Source: JAYFNU01 sp034933305
GTDB taxonomy: Bacteria > Bacillota > Clostridia > Oscillospirales > Ruminococcaceae
NCBI GenBank assembly: GCA_034933305.1
Contig: JAYFNU010000003.1
Span: forward strand, 62,001-126,000
DNA: 64,000 bases
Direction of reading: 5' to 3'
Translations under genes and position numbers: made by a program
Part shown: positions 25,401 to 33,129 of the stretch, one piece after another
How positions within the stretch are numbered: position 1 is the stretch's first letter
How the letters are laid out: the number at the start of each line of letters is the position of its first letter
The notes under the pieces: model-generated
The model's input: only the letters and a program-made list of their open reading frames with translations
What the model was told of the DNA's origin: nothing
Database searches by the model: none

Positions 25401-25688
25401 AAGGTGCTCGGCTTCCACAACCGGGAGACCGCGGCGTACATCTACCGCGAGACGGGCATCCTGACGCTCATGGGCGCCGTGCTGGGGCTCGGCCTCGGCG
25501 TCATCATGCACGCCTTCGTCATCAAGACCGTCGAGGTCGACCTCGTCATGTTCGGCCGCAATATCCGGCCGATGAGCTTCCTTTTCAGCTTTGCGCTCAC
25601 GCTCGTGTTCTCCGTCGTCGTCGACATCGCGATGTACGGCAAGCTCCGGCGCATCGACATGGTCGAGAGCCTCAAATCCGTCGACTGA
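22476..25688 (+). CDS. FtsX-like ABC transporter permease with extracellular coiled coil
   Basis: A 1070-residue permease. The first membrane segment (about 25-45) is followed by a large extracytoplasmic domain, within which residues about 270-510 form a long Gln/Leu/Asp/Ala heptad coiled coil. Next are three membrane segments around 540-660 forming the first FtsX block, a second extracellular domain, and a final FtsX block near 940-1060. It contains an exact 21-bp tandem repeat coding QLDAGAA twice (23385-23426). Start may be ATG 22476 (overlapping the ATPase) or ATG 22485. Neither has a strong RBS, which fits translational coupling. Length and the coiled-coil stalk resemble large Gram-positive FtsX-type transporters. 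Confidence 0.9.
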   Translation: MVNMKTRTFNKDIRRSIAKSFGRFIAIVAIVALGAGFYAGLNAVAPDMRDTVDKYYDDTNMMDVRLLSTLGFSEEDVDVLRDTEGVSAVQPGYFVDVLSTIGDKQQAVRLHSLPEGAADGGDFLNRPVLVEGRYPEADDECLLGRSNLDVEGIALGTVIELDDSDGTLGDNLKVTRFTVVGIVESSYYLSFSLGSTDIGSGTITHYLYVPQDAFCTEVYTDIYLAVADAKALNTFSQAYDDKVKTVTDRLEETAGVREGVRYESVYLEAYNKIADAQKELDEQREKLDRELYNARKKLNDAQTQLDAGAAQLDAGAASVAQAQKELDAKSAQLDALEAQYQQGVAALEPYKTQYDTAYAAYAAQLAAWQTGMDAWQTARDALDAQPAPHDPDAEAALTQRKAVLDATKAALDDSYNNTLAPWKAQLDEQSAPLAELRASLDAGRAQITAAQAKIDDSSGQIAAGRASIESSRAALADGWNDYYAQKADAEQQLADAEDKLTEARQKLSDIEEAKWYVLTRDENVGFASFKSDADRMAALGTVFPVLFFLVAALVALTTMTRMVEEERVLIGTYKALGYDSAKIMKRYVDYALFATVAGAAAGVAVGFVTLPVVCWNSYRLLYTAPDVLLPYRVGLAAQGLCASLVCTLGATWSACRTALAEYPSTLMLPKAPKPGKRILLERIGFIWNRLSFIGKVTCRNLFRYKKRLVMTVVGIAGCTGLMLTGFGIKDSVSGILHNQYDELYSYNTVASVDAPDGMSERAKAVLEDKTVFSDYLLAREKSIDLQKTGSGGEKTVYLFVPEDAGRLEDFILLRSRTTKQAVALADDTAVLTEKAAKLLGVQPGDSVSFEIADGKTVDVVVGGITENYIYNYLYMSPQLYEKLAGEAPEYNMLMGKGLAQDETQRKALSDRMLDLPEFSTVTFTSEISAKFDDMIETLNYVVAVLIFCSAALAFVVLYNLTNINVTERTRELATLKVLGFHNRETAAYIYRETGILTLMGAVLGLGLGVIMHAFVIKTVEVDLVMFGRNIRPMSFLFSFALTLVFSVVVDIAMYGKLRRIDMVESLKSVD
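23385..23426 (+). repeat. 21-bp tandem repeat, two copies, inside the FtsX-like gene
   Basis: Two identical consecutive 21-base units encode QLDAGAA-QLDAGAA, one heptad each, in the coiled-coil stalk. Confidence 0.85.
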
Positions 25689-25736
25689 GTTCTTCCGCAG
25701 AGGGCCGCGCCCGGACGGCTGTCCGCAAAAAAACCG

Positions 25737-25772
25737 AAGCTCCCGCCTGCGGCGCGCAGGCGGGAGCTTTTT
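25737..25772 (+). terminator. Intrinsic terminator of the ABC/FtsX operon
   Basis: A perfect 14-bp stem (AAGCTCCCGCCTGC 25737-25750 with 25756-25769), 5-base loop, and TTTTT tail. Confidence 0.88.
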
Positions 25773-25880
25773 CATGACGCGCGCCGCGCGGCGAAGCCGT
25801 GCGCGGAAGCGCGCCCCCGTTCACCGGGACGGCGCATCGGCGCATCGGGATCCGGCCGGGGGATCCTGCCGCCCGCGCCG

Positions 25881-26156
25881 TCAAAGATAGCGGTCATTCA
25901 AAATATCGTTTTCATCAAAATCGAAATGGGGATTGTTCCGCAGCGCCAGACCGAAGGCGGGCCTGTGCAGTATCGCGCGCACTTTTTCCGAATCCTTCCA
26001 GCTCTCGAACGTATCGAATTCCTCTTTTGTTATCTTATGATATTCCGGCGCGCTCACGGCCCCGGTGAGGACCTCCATCGCATAAAGCCGATCGGAGAAT
26101 TTGCCGACCGACACCCAGTTTCCCGTTTTCAGCCTTGTAAAGTCCCTGTAATTCAC
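25881..26156 (-). CDS. Hypothetical small protein
   Basis: A 91-residue acidic soluble protein that I do not recognise. It starts with NYRDFTRLKTGNWVSVGKF and ends in HFDFDENDILNDRYL. It has no signal peptide, membrane segment or known motif. I prefer GTG 26156, with AGGA 9 bases upstream, over an ATG at 26252. A good extended -10 promoter (TGC TATACT) lies at 26243-26251, and transcription from it would begin downstream of the ATG. The gene stands alone between the FtsX terminator and the divergent DegV gene. Confidence 0.55.
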   Translation of the reverse strand: MNYRDFTRLKTGNWVSVGKFSDRLYAMEVLTGAVSAPEYHKITKEEFDTFESWKDSEKVRAILHRPAFGLALRNNPHFDFDENDILNDRYL

Positions 26157-26242
26157 AGTCTGCCGTCCTGTCCTTTTCCGCAGGGCCCGATCCGCGGGCG
26201 ATGCGCATTTCAGCCCCCGCTTTCCGCTCTGCATCTGAAGAC

Positions 26243-26251
26243 AGTATAGCA
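26243..26251 (-). promoter_or_regulatory. Extended -10 promoter of the small hypothetical gene
   Basis: The minus strand reads TGC TATACT, predicting a start near 26236. The 26157-26497 gap (about 340 bases) otherwise holds this promoter, the divergent DegV promoter and GC-rich sequence in which I see no further gene. Confidence 0.55.
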
Positions 26252-26412
26252 TATCGGGCCGCCGCGCGGCGGGGCGCTCCGCCTTTTGCGCGGCCTTTTT
26301 GATGCGCGTGCGCCCGCTGCGGCGCGGCGCGGATAAAACCCGCTTCTCCGGCAGACCCTACTTCCGGTAGAGAGTGCTGCGATTCCGTAGAGCGGCGGCG
26401 CCGAAGAATGGG

Positions 26413-26441
26413 TTGCCTTGCGGGCACCGGCGTGGTAGCAT
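26413..26441 (+). promoter_or_regulatory. Promoter of the DegV gene
   Basis: TTGCCT (26413-26418), 17-base spacer, TAGCAT (26436-26441) with TGG just before it (extended -10). It is 57 bases ahead of the DegV start codon. Confidence 0.55.
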
Positions 26442-26497
26442 GGACGAAGTCAGCCGGCCCGCATCCCGGGGCGGCGCGTAACGCAAGGAGAAGATCT

Positions 26498-27358
26498 ATG
26501 ATCAGGCTTTACACGGATACTTCGGCGAACCTCCCGGCGGAACTCATCCGAAAATACGCCGTCGGCGTCATCCCTTTTTCCTATACGGTGGACGGGGAGC
26601 CGGCCGACTATTCCGCAGAGACCGATTTTGACGGAAAAAAGTTCTACGGCGCCATGCGCGCGGGCGCGGACGTCCGCACGTCGATGGTCAACGTGTCCGA
26701 TTTTCTCGGGCGCTTCGAGGCCGACGTCCTCGCCGGCGACAGCGTGCTGTACGTCGGCATGTCGGGCGGCATCAGCGGGACGGCGAATTCCGCCGCCGTC
26801 GCCGTACAGGAGCTGCGGGAGCGCCATCCGGGCGCCTGCGTCGAGGCGATCGACACCTTTGCGGCGTCGCTCGGCGAGGGCCTGCTCGTGCTGCGGGCCG
26901 CCGAGATGATCGCGCGCGGCGACGCGTTCGGCGATGTCGCGGCCGACATTTCCGCGCGCCGCCATACGATGTGCCAGTATTTTACGGTCGACGATCTCGA
27001 ATACCTCAAAAAGGGCGGCCGCATCAGCGGCGCCGCCGCGCTCATCGGCAACCTTCTCGGCATCAAGCCGATCCTCAAGGGGGACGAAGCGGGCCGCATC
27101 GTCCTGTGCGGAAAAACGCGGGGCAGCGAGCGGGCGCTCGCGCATCTCGCCGAGAAATACGCGTCGCTCGCCGAGGACAGGACCGCCCGCATCGGCATCG
27201 CGCATGCGGACAACGAGGCGGGCGCGGCCTCGCTGCTCGCGTCGCTGAAAAAGTGCGGCTTCGCGGGGGAGTGCGTCACGGTGTTCTACGAGCCTGTGAC
27301 GGGCGGGCATGTCGGCCCCGGGACGGTGGCGCTTTTCTTCCCCGGGACCGAAAAATAG
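26498..27358 (+). CDS. DegV family fatty-acid-binding protein
   Basis: A 286-residue DegV/FakB-type protein, which binds a single fatty acid and can present it to a fatty-acid kinase for phospholipid synthesis. Family marks are LYTDTSANLPAEL at the N-terminus (residues 4-16), the VIPFSYTVDG stretch, RTSMVNVSDFL (Thr-Ser acyl-binding, about 66-76), MSGGISGTANSA (about 88-99) and LEYLKKGGRISGAAALIGNLL, split as LEYLKKGGRISG and AAALIGNLL (about 167-187), plus a late GGHVGPGTVALFF. ATG 26498 follows CAAGGAG. It is monocistronic by its promoter and terminator. Confidence 0.92.
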   Translation: MIRLYTDTSANLPAELIRKYAVGVIPFSYTVDGEPADYSAETDFDGKKFYGAMRAGADVRTSMVNVSDFLGRFEADVLAGDSVLYVGMSGGISGTANSAAVAVQELRERHPGACVEAIDTFAASLGEGLLVLRAAEMIARGDAFGDVAADISARRHTMCQYFTVDDLEYLKKGGRISGAAALIGNLLGIKPILKGDEAGRIVLCGKTRGSERALAHLAEKYASLAEDRTARIGIAHADNEAGAASLLASLKKCGFAGECVTVFYEPVTGGHVGPGTVALFFPGTEK

Positions 27359-27385
27359 CCGGGCGGGGCAGGGGACGTTTTTTCG

Positions 27386-27420
27386 GCGCGGGAACGGACG
27401 CTGTCCGCTCCCGCGCTTTG
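27386..27420 (+). terminator. Intrinsic terminator after the DegV gene
   Basis: GCGCGGG-AA-CGGAC (27386-27399) pairs with GTCCG-CT-CCCGCGC (27403-27416), followed by TTT and TTTT shortly after. The T-run is short, so termination may be partial. Confidence 0.55.
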
Positions 27421-27508
27421 CTGTTTTGCCGGGGCCGCTCCCGCGGCCCTGCCTGCGGGCGGAAGCGGCGGCGCCGCGGTGCGCGGGCGGGAAACGGCGT
27501 CCGCAAAG

Positions 27509-27535
27509 TTAGCACTCAAAAAATAAGAGTGCTAA
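27509..27535 (+). promoter_or_regulatory. CIRCE operator upstream of clpB
   Basis: A perfect match to the HrcA operator: TTAGCACTC, 9 bases, GAGTGCTAA. It lies about 110 bases before clpB in an AT-rich stretch that must carry the promoter. It predicts HrcA repression of clpB and heat induction. Confidence 0.93.
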
Positions 27536-27647
27536 TAATTAATAAATAATTCATAAAATCAATCAATAAAATTCACAGCTTGCGCTTATGATAAAGCATG
27601 CGAAACAATCAGAAGAAGGGCCATCCTGTTCAGGGAGGTAGAAGCTT

Positions 27648-30251
27648 ATGAATACGAACAAATATACGCAGAAGACGCTCGAAGCGATCGAGAGCGCGCA
27701 GACCTGCGCTGCGGAGCACAACAACCAGCTCATCGAGCAGCAGCACATCTTTTATGCGCTGCTCACGCAGGACAAGGGCCTGATCCCCCAGCTGCTGACG
27801 AAATGCGGCGTCAATGAAGACGGCGCGCGCGCGGCGGCGCAGCGGGCGGTCGACGCCCTGCCGCAGGTGACGGGCACGGCGCGCGAGGCGGGCAAGATCT
27901 ATATCGCCGCCGACGTCGACGCGGCGCTCGCGCAGGCGGAGCGCATCGCCGAGAACATGCGCGACGAGTATGTCTCGGTCGAGCACGTTTTCCTTGCGCT
28001 GCTGTCGGCGCCGAACCGCGCGCTCAGCGAGCTCTTCCGCAGCCTCGGCATCCGCAAGGACGACGTCATGTCGGCGCTCGCCGACGTGCGCGGCAACCAG
28101 CGCATCACGAGCGACACGCCGGAGGACACCTACGAGGCCCTCAGGAAATACGGCGACGATCTCGTGGAGCGCGCGCGCCAGAACAAGCTCGACCCCATCA
28201 TCGGCCGCGACGAGGAGATCCGCAACGTCATCCGCATCCTGTCGCGCAAAACGAAGAACAACCCCGTGCTCATCGGCGAGCCGGGCGTCGGCAAGACGGC
28301 CATCGCCGAGGGCCTCGCGCAGCGCATCGTGCGCGGCGACGTGCCCGCGTCGCTGAAGGACAAGACCATTTTCTCGCTCGACATGGGCTCGCTCATCGCG
28401 GGCGCGAAGTTCCGCGGCGAATTCGAGGAACGCCTCAAGGCGGTGCTCGCCGAGGTCAAGAAGAGCGACGGCCGCATCATCATGTTCATCGACGAGCTGC
28501 ACAACATCGTCGGTGCGGGCAAGACCGAGGGCGCGATGGACGCCGGCAATCTGCTGAAGCCCATGCTCGCGCGCGGCGAGCTGCACTGCATCGGCGCGAC
28601 GACGCTTGACGAGTACCGGCAGTACATCGAAAAGGATCCGGCGCTCGAACGCCGCTTCCAGCCGGTCATGGTCAATGAGCCGAGCGTGGAGGACACCATC
28701 TCCATCCTGCGCGGTCTGAAGGAGCGCTACGAGGTCTTCCACGGCGTCAAGATCACGGACGGCGCGATCATTGCGGCGGCGACGCTGTCCGACCGCTATA
28801 TCAGCGACCGCTTCCTGCCCGACAAGGCCATCGACCTCGTCGACGAGGCGTGCGCCATGATCCGCACCGAGATGGACTCGATGCCGACAGAGCTCGACGT
28901 CATCTCGCGCCGCATCATCCAGCACGAGATCGAAGAGGCGGCGCTCAAAAAGGAGAGCGACGCGCTGTCGAAGGAGCGCCTCGCGGTCATCGAGAAGGAG
29001 CTCGCGGACATGCGCGCGCAGTTCCGCGCGATGAAGGCCCAGTGGGAGAACGAGAAGATCTCCATCGGCAAGGTGCAGAAGCTGCGCGAAAAGCTCGAGG
29101 ACGTCAACGCCCAGATCGAGAAGGCGCAGCGCGAGTATGACCTCAACAAGGCGGCGGAGCTCAAGTACGGCGAGCTGCCGAAGATCCAGAAGGAGCTCGA
29201 GGCGAGCGAGAAGGCGGCGGCCGAAAAGAAGGAAAAGAACACGCTGCTGCGCGACAAGGTCACCGACGAGGAGATCGCCCGCATCGTGGAGCGCTGGACC
29301 GGCATCCCGGTCGCGCGCATTCTCGAGGGCGAGCGCGACAAGCTGCTCAATCTCGACAAGATCCTGCACAAGCGCGTCATCGGCCAGGACGAGGCCGTCG
29401 ACCGCGTCTGCGACGCCATAATCCGCTCGCGCGCCGGCATCAAGGACCCGAACCGCCCCATCGGTTCGTTCCTGTTCCTCGGCCCGACGGGCGTGGGCAA
29501 GACCGAGCTCGCGAAGACGCTCGCCGAGAGCATGTTCGACGACGAGCACAACCTCGTGCGCATCGACATGAGCGAATACATGGAGAAATACTCCGTCTCG
29601 CGCCTGATCGGCGCGCCTCCGGGATACGTCGGCTATGAAGAGGGCGGCCAGCTCACCGAAGCGGTGCGCCGCAAACCCTACTGCGTCGTGCTGTTCGACG
29701 AGATCGAAAAGGCGCACCCCGACGTCTGGAACGTGCTGCTGCAGGTGCTCGACGACGGCCGCATCACCGATTCGCAGGGCCGCACGGTCGATTTCAAGAA
29801 CACCATCATCATCTTCACGTCCAATATCGGTTCCTCGTTCCTGCTCGACGGCATCGACGCGGCGGGCAACATCACCGAAGAGGCGCGGCAGAGCGTCCTC
29901 TCTCAGCTCAAGGGCACCTTCCGCCCCGAGTTCCTCAACCGCATCGACGAGATCGTTTTCTACAAGCCGCTGACCAAAGAGGACATCTCCAAGATCATCG
30001 TGCTGCAGATCAGCGATCTCAACCGGCGCCTGGCCGACCGGCAGGTCTCCTGCGAGCTCACCGACGCCGCGAAGACCTACGTCATCGACAACGGCTATGA
30101 CCCCGTGTACGGCGCGCGCCCGCTGCGCAGATTCCTGCAGCAGCGCGTCGAAACGCTCATCGGCCGCAAGCTCATCGCCGACGAGGTGCAGCCGGACACC
30201 AGGCTCGTCGTCGATTACGACAAGGACAAGGACGCGCTGTACATCCGGTAA
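27648..30251 (+). CDS. clpB: ATP-dependent disaggregase ClpB
   Basis: An 867-residue Hsp100 chaperone that dissolves protein aggregates together with DnaK. Order: an N-terminal Clp repeat domain (1-150); first AAA+ module with Walker A GEPGVGKT (about 205-212) and Walker B IIMFIDELHN; a long middle coiled coil (about 410-530), which distinguishes ClpB from ClpC/ClpA; and a second AAA+ module with GPTGVGKT (about 610-617), VVLFDEIEKAHPDV and pore loop GYVGYEEGG. The C-terminal D2-small domain ends at YDKDKDALYIR. RBS GGGAGGT precedes ATG 27648. It is controlled by the CIRCE element upstream. Confidence 0.97.
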   Translation: MNTNKYTQKTLEAIESAQTCAAEHNNQLIEQQHIFYALLTQDKGLIPQLLTKCGVNEDGARAAAQRAVDALPQVTGTAREAGKIYIAADVDAALAQAERIAENMRDEYVSVEHVFLALLSAPNRALSELFRSLGIRKDDVMSALADVRGNQRITSDTPEDTYEALRKYGDDLVERARQNKLDPIIGRDEEIRNVIRILSRKTKNNPVLIGEPGVGKTAIAEGLAQRIVRGDVPASLKDKTIFSLDMGSLIAGAKFRGEFEERLKAVLAEVKKSDGRIIMFIDELHNIVGAGKTEGAMDAGNLLKPMLARGELHCIGATTLDEYRQYIEKDPALERRFQPVMVNEPSVEDTISILRGLKERYEVFHGVKITDGAIIAAATLSDRYISDRFLPDKAIDLVDEACAMIRTEMDSMPTELDVISRRIIQHEIEEAALKKESDALSKERLAVIEKELADMRAQFRAMKAQWENEKISIGKVQKLREKLEDVNAQIEKAQREYDLNKAAELKYGELPKIQKELEASEKAAAEKKEKNTLLRDKVTDEEIARIVERWTGIPVARILEGERDKLLNLDKILHKRVIGQDEAVDRVCDAIIRSRAGIKDPNRPIGSFLFLGPTGVGKTELAKTLAESMFDDEHNLVRIDMSEYMEKYSVSRLIGAPPGYVGYEEGGQLTEAVRRKPYCVVLFDEIEKAHPDVWNVLLQVLDDGRITDSQGRTVDFKNTIIIFTSNIGSSFLLDGIDAAGNITEEARQSVLSQLKGTFRPEFLNRIDEIVFYKPLTKEDISKIIVLQISDLNRRLADRQVSCELTDAAKTYVIDNGYDPVYGARPLRRFLQQRVETLIGRKLIADEVQPDTRLVVDYDKDKDALYIR

Positions 30252-30256
30252 GCGCG

Positions 30257-30287
30257 AAAAAGCCCCCGCATCCGCGGGGGCTTTTTT
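30257..30287. terminator. Bidirectional terminator between clpB and the YfcC gene
   Basis: AAAGCCCCCGC / GCGGGGGCTTTTTT arms (30259-30269 and 30274-30286) around a 4-base loop, with A and T runs on either side serving both convergent genes. Confidence 0.88.
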
Positions 30288-30301
30288 ATGCGGCAGGGGC
30301 C

Positions 30302-31759
30302 TCAGAACGGGCCCCAGCCGATCTTGACGAAGAACAGCAGGAACGCGCAGCTGACGGCGGCGAGCACCGCCTGCAGCTTCCACGTCCACCGGAACCATTT
30401 GGCATAGGAGACGTTGATGATGCCCAGCGCGATGAGGAGCATCGAATTGGTCGGGTAAAACAGATTGGTGAATCCGTCGCCGAACGCGTAGGCCTGCACG
30501 AGCGTCTGGCGCGTGATGCCGACGAGGTCGGCGAGCGGCACCAGCAGCGGCATCATGAGGAAGGCCTTGGCGGACGCGGAGCTGACGAAAAACTCGAGGA
30601 TCAGCACGAACACGTAGATGAGCAGCACGCAGGTGTACGGCCCGAGCCCGCTGAGCAGGCCGTAGACCCGGTAAAGGATGGTGTCCATGATGCCGCCCTC
30701 GACGAGGATCTGCTTTGCGCTCATCGCGAGGATAATGAACAGCGAGCAGGGCAGGATGGAGAGCATGCCGCTGCCGAAGTCCCGCAGCAGGCCGCCCCGT
30801 TCGCCGCTGTAGCCGCTGACGGCGCCCGCCGTCAGCGCGCCGAACGTCATGAGCACCATGAGCACCGGCAGCACGTAATCCGACAGCGCCGTGAACCAAA
30901 GGCTCAGCAGCACGTAGACGACGACCGGCAGCAGGCTGCACACGAAAATGCGCGTGCCCTTTGCGACGCGCGCGTCGAGCGCCACCGGGTCGTCCGGATT
31001 GTAGGCGAAGCGGGCGCGGCGCTCCTTGTCGCTTTCGTACAGCGCCGAACGCTTCGGATCCGCTTCGATCTTTTTCGCGTACCGCGTCAGAAAGAACAGG
31101 AAGATGCCGTAGACCACGGCGAAATAGACAAGCCGCCAGCCGATGCCCGAAAAGGTCGGCAGCCCCGCGAGATTCTGGGCGATGCCGATGGTGAAGACGT
31201 TGACGGTGCCCGCGGCGAAGCCCATGCCGACGGCGAGCAGCGTCATGCCGACGCCGACGAAGGTGTCCCAGCCGAGCGCCAGCGCCAGCGCGACGCCGAT
31301 GGGCACGAGCGGCACCGTCTCCTCCATCATGCCGACGAAGGAGCCCATCGCCATGCATACGAGCACCGACACCGCCAGCAGGCGGTATTTCGTTTTGCCG
31401 AAGCGCGACGCGAGCACGAACATGATGCGCCGCAGGACGCCGCTCTTGTCGAGCACGAGGAAGGCGCCGCCCATGAAGACGAGAAAGACCATGATGACGA
31501 TCGCGACCGCCGAATCGCCGCTCGCGAAGACCTCGAAGGGCGCCGTGAACCACCGCCACACCGGCAGCTTCGCCTCGCCCGTCTCGCGGTAGGTGCCGTC
31601 GACGACCTGCGTGTATCCCTGGGCCGTCACGACGCGGTCGTACGCGCCGCGCGGCAGGATCTGCGTCAGAATGCCCGCGAACAATAGGATCGCGAGCAGG
31701 ATCGCGGCCGTGCTGAAAAATGTCTTTTTGCTGATGGACAGGCCCTGTTTGTCTTCCAT
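30302..31759 (-). CDS. YfcC family transporter (putative basic amino acid / C4 carrier)
   Basis: A 485-residue integral membrane carrier with about 12 segments, of the YfcC/DcuC-like family. Diagnostic regions are MGGAFLVLDKSGVL (about 95-108), MGSFVGMMEETVPLVPI (about 137-153) and the mirrored late segment FFVSSASAKAFLMMPLLVPLAD (split as FFVSSASAKAF and LMMPLLVPLAD, about 390-411) followed by QAYAFGDGFTNLFYPTNS. YfcC proteins are annotated as basic amino acid antiporters, without firm proof for most. Two ARG-box-like palindromes in the leader support an arginine or ornithine link here. A region of charged residues (about 225-260) is a cytoplasmic loop. Confidence 0.85.
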   Translation of the reverse strand: MEDKQGLSISKKTFFSTAAILLAILLFAGILTQILPRGAYDRVVTAQGYTQVVDGTYRETGEAKLPVWRWFTAPFEVFASGDSAVAIVIMVFLVFMGGAFLVLDKSGVLRRIMFVLASRFGKTKYRLLAVSVLVCMAMGSFVGMMEETVPLVPIGVALALALGWDTFVGVGMTLLAVGMGFAAGTVNVFTIGIAQNLAGLPTFSGIGWRLVYFAVVYGIFLFFLTRYAKKIEADPKRSALYESDKERRARFAYNPDDPVALDARVAKGTRIFVCSLLPVVVYVLLSLWFTALSDYVLPVLMVLMTFGALTAGAVSGYSGERGGLLRDFGSGMLSILPCSLFIILAMSAKQILVEGGIMDTILYRVYGLLSGLGPYTCVLLIYVFVLILEFFVSSASAKAFLMMPLLVPLADLVGITRQTLVQAYAFGDGFTNLFYPTNSMLLIALGIINVSYAKWFRWTWKLQAVLAAVSCAFLLFFVKIGWGPF

Positions 31760-31778
31760 CCGTTTCCTCCCCGGCTAT

Positions 31779-31836
31779 GCTGCATGATAATGCAGCGGTA
31801 CAACTTTAAACTTATAAAGTATGTATCATTATACAT
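31779..31836 (-). promoter_or_regulatory. Two ARG-box-like palindromes in the YfcC leader/promoter
   Basis: GCTGCAT-GATA-ATGCAGC (31779-31796) and ATGTAT-CATT-ATACAT (31821-31836) both fit the ArgR/AhrC pattern TGNAT-N4-ATNCA. Their centres are 41 bases apart, about four helical turns. The upstream one overlaps a minus-strand TATAAT (31833-31828), so binding there would block the YfcC promoter. Confidence 0.55.
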
Positions 31837-31879
31837 CGCCGCCGCCCGCAATGCAACCGAAAATACATCCGCGCGCGAA

Positions 31880-31908
31880 TTGTGCAATCGGCGCGAAACG
31901 TGTATAAT
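31880..31908 (+). promoter_or_regulatory. Promoter of the Sir2 operon
   Basis: TTGTGC (31880-31885), 17-base spacer, TATAAT (31903-31908). It ends just before the AAGGAG ribosome site of the Sir2 gene, giving a very short leader. Confidence 0.6.
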
Positions 31909-31930
31909 CGAAGACAAGGAGATGAGCGAC

Positions 31931-32644
31931 ATGCAGACACTGCAGCAGATCATCGACGGCAGCGCGCGCATCGTCTTTTTCGGCGGCGCGGGCGTCTCGA
32001 CGGAGAGCGGCATCCCCGATTTCCGCAGCGTCGACGGGCTGTACAACCAGACCTACGACTATCCGCCGGAGACGATCCTCAGCCGCACCTTTTTCGAACG
32101 CCGCCCGGAGGAATTCTTTCGCTTTTACCGCGACAAGATGCTCGCGCTCGACAAAAAGCCGAACGCCGCGCATCTCAAGCTCGCGGAGCTCGAGCGGGCG
32201 GGCAGGCTGACGGCCGTCGTCACCCAGAATATCGACGGGCTGCACCAGGCGGCGGGCAGCAGAACGGTGTACGAGCTCCACGGCAGCGTGCTGCGCAACC
32301 ACTGCATGCGCTGCGGCAAGGCCTACGACGCGCAGTTCATCAAGAGCAGCGAAGGCGTTCCGCGCTGCGCGTGCGGCGGGATCGTCAAGCCGGACGTCGT
32401 GCTGTACGAGGAGAGCCTTGACGGGGAGGTGCTGCGCGCGTCGGTGCAGGCCATCGAGGGCGCGGACACGCTCATCGTCGCGGGCACCAGCCTCACGGTC
32501 TATCCCGCGGCGGGGCTCGTGCAGTATTTCCGCGGCCGGACGCTCGTGCTCATCAACCGCGATGTGACGCCCCTCGACGGCAGCGCCGATCTCGCGCTGC
32601 GCGGCAAGGTCGGCGAGATCCTCGGAAAGATCACAGTAAACTGA
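31931..32644 (+). CDS. Sir2 family NAD-dependent protein deacylase
   Basis: A 237-residue sirtuin. NAD-binding FFGGAGVSTESGIPDFRS (residues about 16-33), TQNIDGLHQAAG (about 99-110) and catalytic His in YELHGS are present. The zinc site is CMRCGK and CACGG (about 127-160), and KPDVVLYEE follows. It removes acetyl or acyl groups from lysines using NAD. Start ATG 31931 is 9 bases after AAGGAG. An ATG at 31922 is adjacent to that site and is therefore less likely. It is first in a short operon with the C-GCAxxG-C-C gene (12-base gap). Confidence 0.93.
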   Translation: MQTLQQIIDGSARIVFFGGAGVSTESGIPDFRSVDGLYNQTYDYPPETILSRTFFERRPEEFFRFYRDKMLALDKKPNAAHLKLAELERAGRLTAVVTQNIDGLHQAAGSRTVYELHGSVLRNHCMRCGKAYDAQFIKSSEGVPRCACGGIVKPDVVLYEESLDGEVLRASVQAIEGADTLIVAGTSLTVYPAAGLVQYFRGRTLVLINRDVTPLDGSADLALRGKVGEILGKITVN

Positions 32645-32656
32645 CAGGAGAACAGG

Positions 32657-33106
32657 ATGACAGACAGGGAAGAAGCGGCCAAGAACTATTTTCTGCAGGG
32701 ATACAACTGCGCGCAGGCGGTGCTGCTCGCGTTCGCGGACAAAACGGGACTTTCGCCGCAGCAGTCGGCGGCGTTTGCGTCGTCGTTCGGCGGCGGCATG
32801 GGGCGCATGCGCGAGGTGTGCGGCACGGTCAGCGGGATGTTCCTCGCGCTCGGCGCGATCGAGGGCTACAGCGATCCGAAGGACGGCGAGGGGAAGAAGA
32901 GACAGTACGAGACCGTCCAGCGGCTCGCCGGGGAGTTCCGCGCCGAAAACGGCTCGATCATCTGCCGGGAGCTGCTCGCGGGGCCCGCATCCACGGCGCC
33001 GACGCCCGAGGAGCGCACCGCCGCGTATTATAAAAAGCGCCCGTGCGCCGACCTCGTCGCCTGCGCGGCCGGCATCCTCGAGCGCTATCTTGAAAAATCG
33101 AAATAA
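32657..33106 (+). CDS. C-GCAxxG-C-C family protein
   Basis: A 149-residue protein of the cysteine-motif family C_GCAxxG_C_C, also called split-Soret-like in older annotations. The conserved Cys pattern is seen in GYNCAQAVL (about 16-24), FGGGMGRMREVCGTVSG (about 45-61), IICRELL (about 102-108) and KRPCADLVACAAGIL (about 126-140). Such proteins are thought to bind a metal or redox cofactor, but a defined activity is not known to me. It follows the sirtuin gene by 12 bases and is probably co-transcribed with it and the next small gene. Confidence 0.87.
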   Translation: MTDREEAAKNYFLQGYNCAQAVLLAFADKTGLSPQQSAAFASSFGGGMGRMREVCGTVSGMFLALGAIEGYSDPKDGEGKKRQYETVQRLAGEFRAENGSIICRELLAGPASTAPTPEERTAAYYKKRPCADLVACAAGILERYLEKSK

Positions 33107-33129
33107 CAAAGGAAAGAGGAAAAACGAAT

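Noticed and set aside
22290..25775. Very long minus-strand open frame (over 1100 codons) opposite the FtsX-like gene
   Set aside because: It results from high GC and strong codon bias in the true gene. Its translation is Arg/Asp/Leu/Val-rich low complexity with no motif, and the plus-strand gene has clear domains.
27630..31559. Giant minus-strand frame spanning clpB and the YfcC gene
   Set aside because: Antisense shadow of clpB joined with an out-of-frame reading of the transporter gene. No domain and no plausible start.
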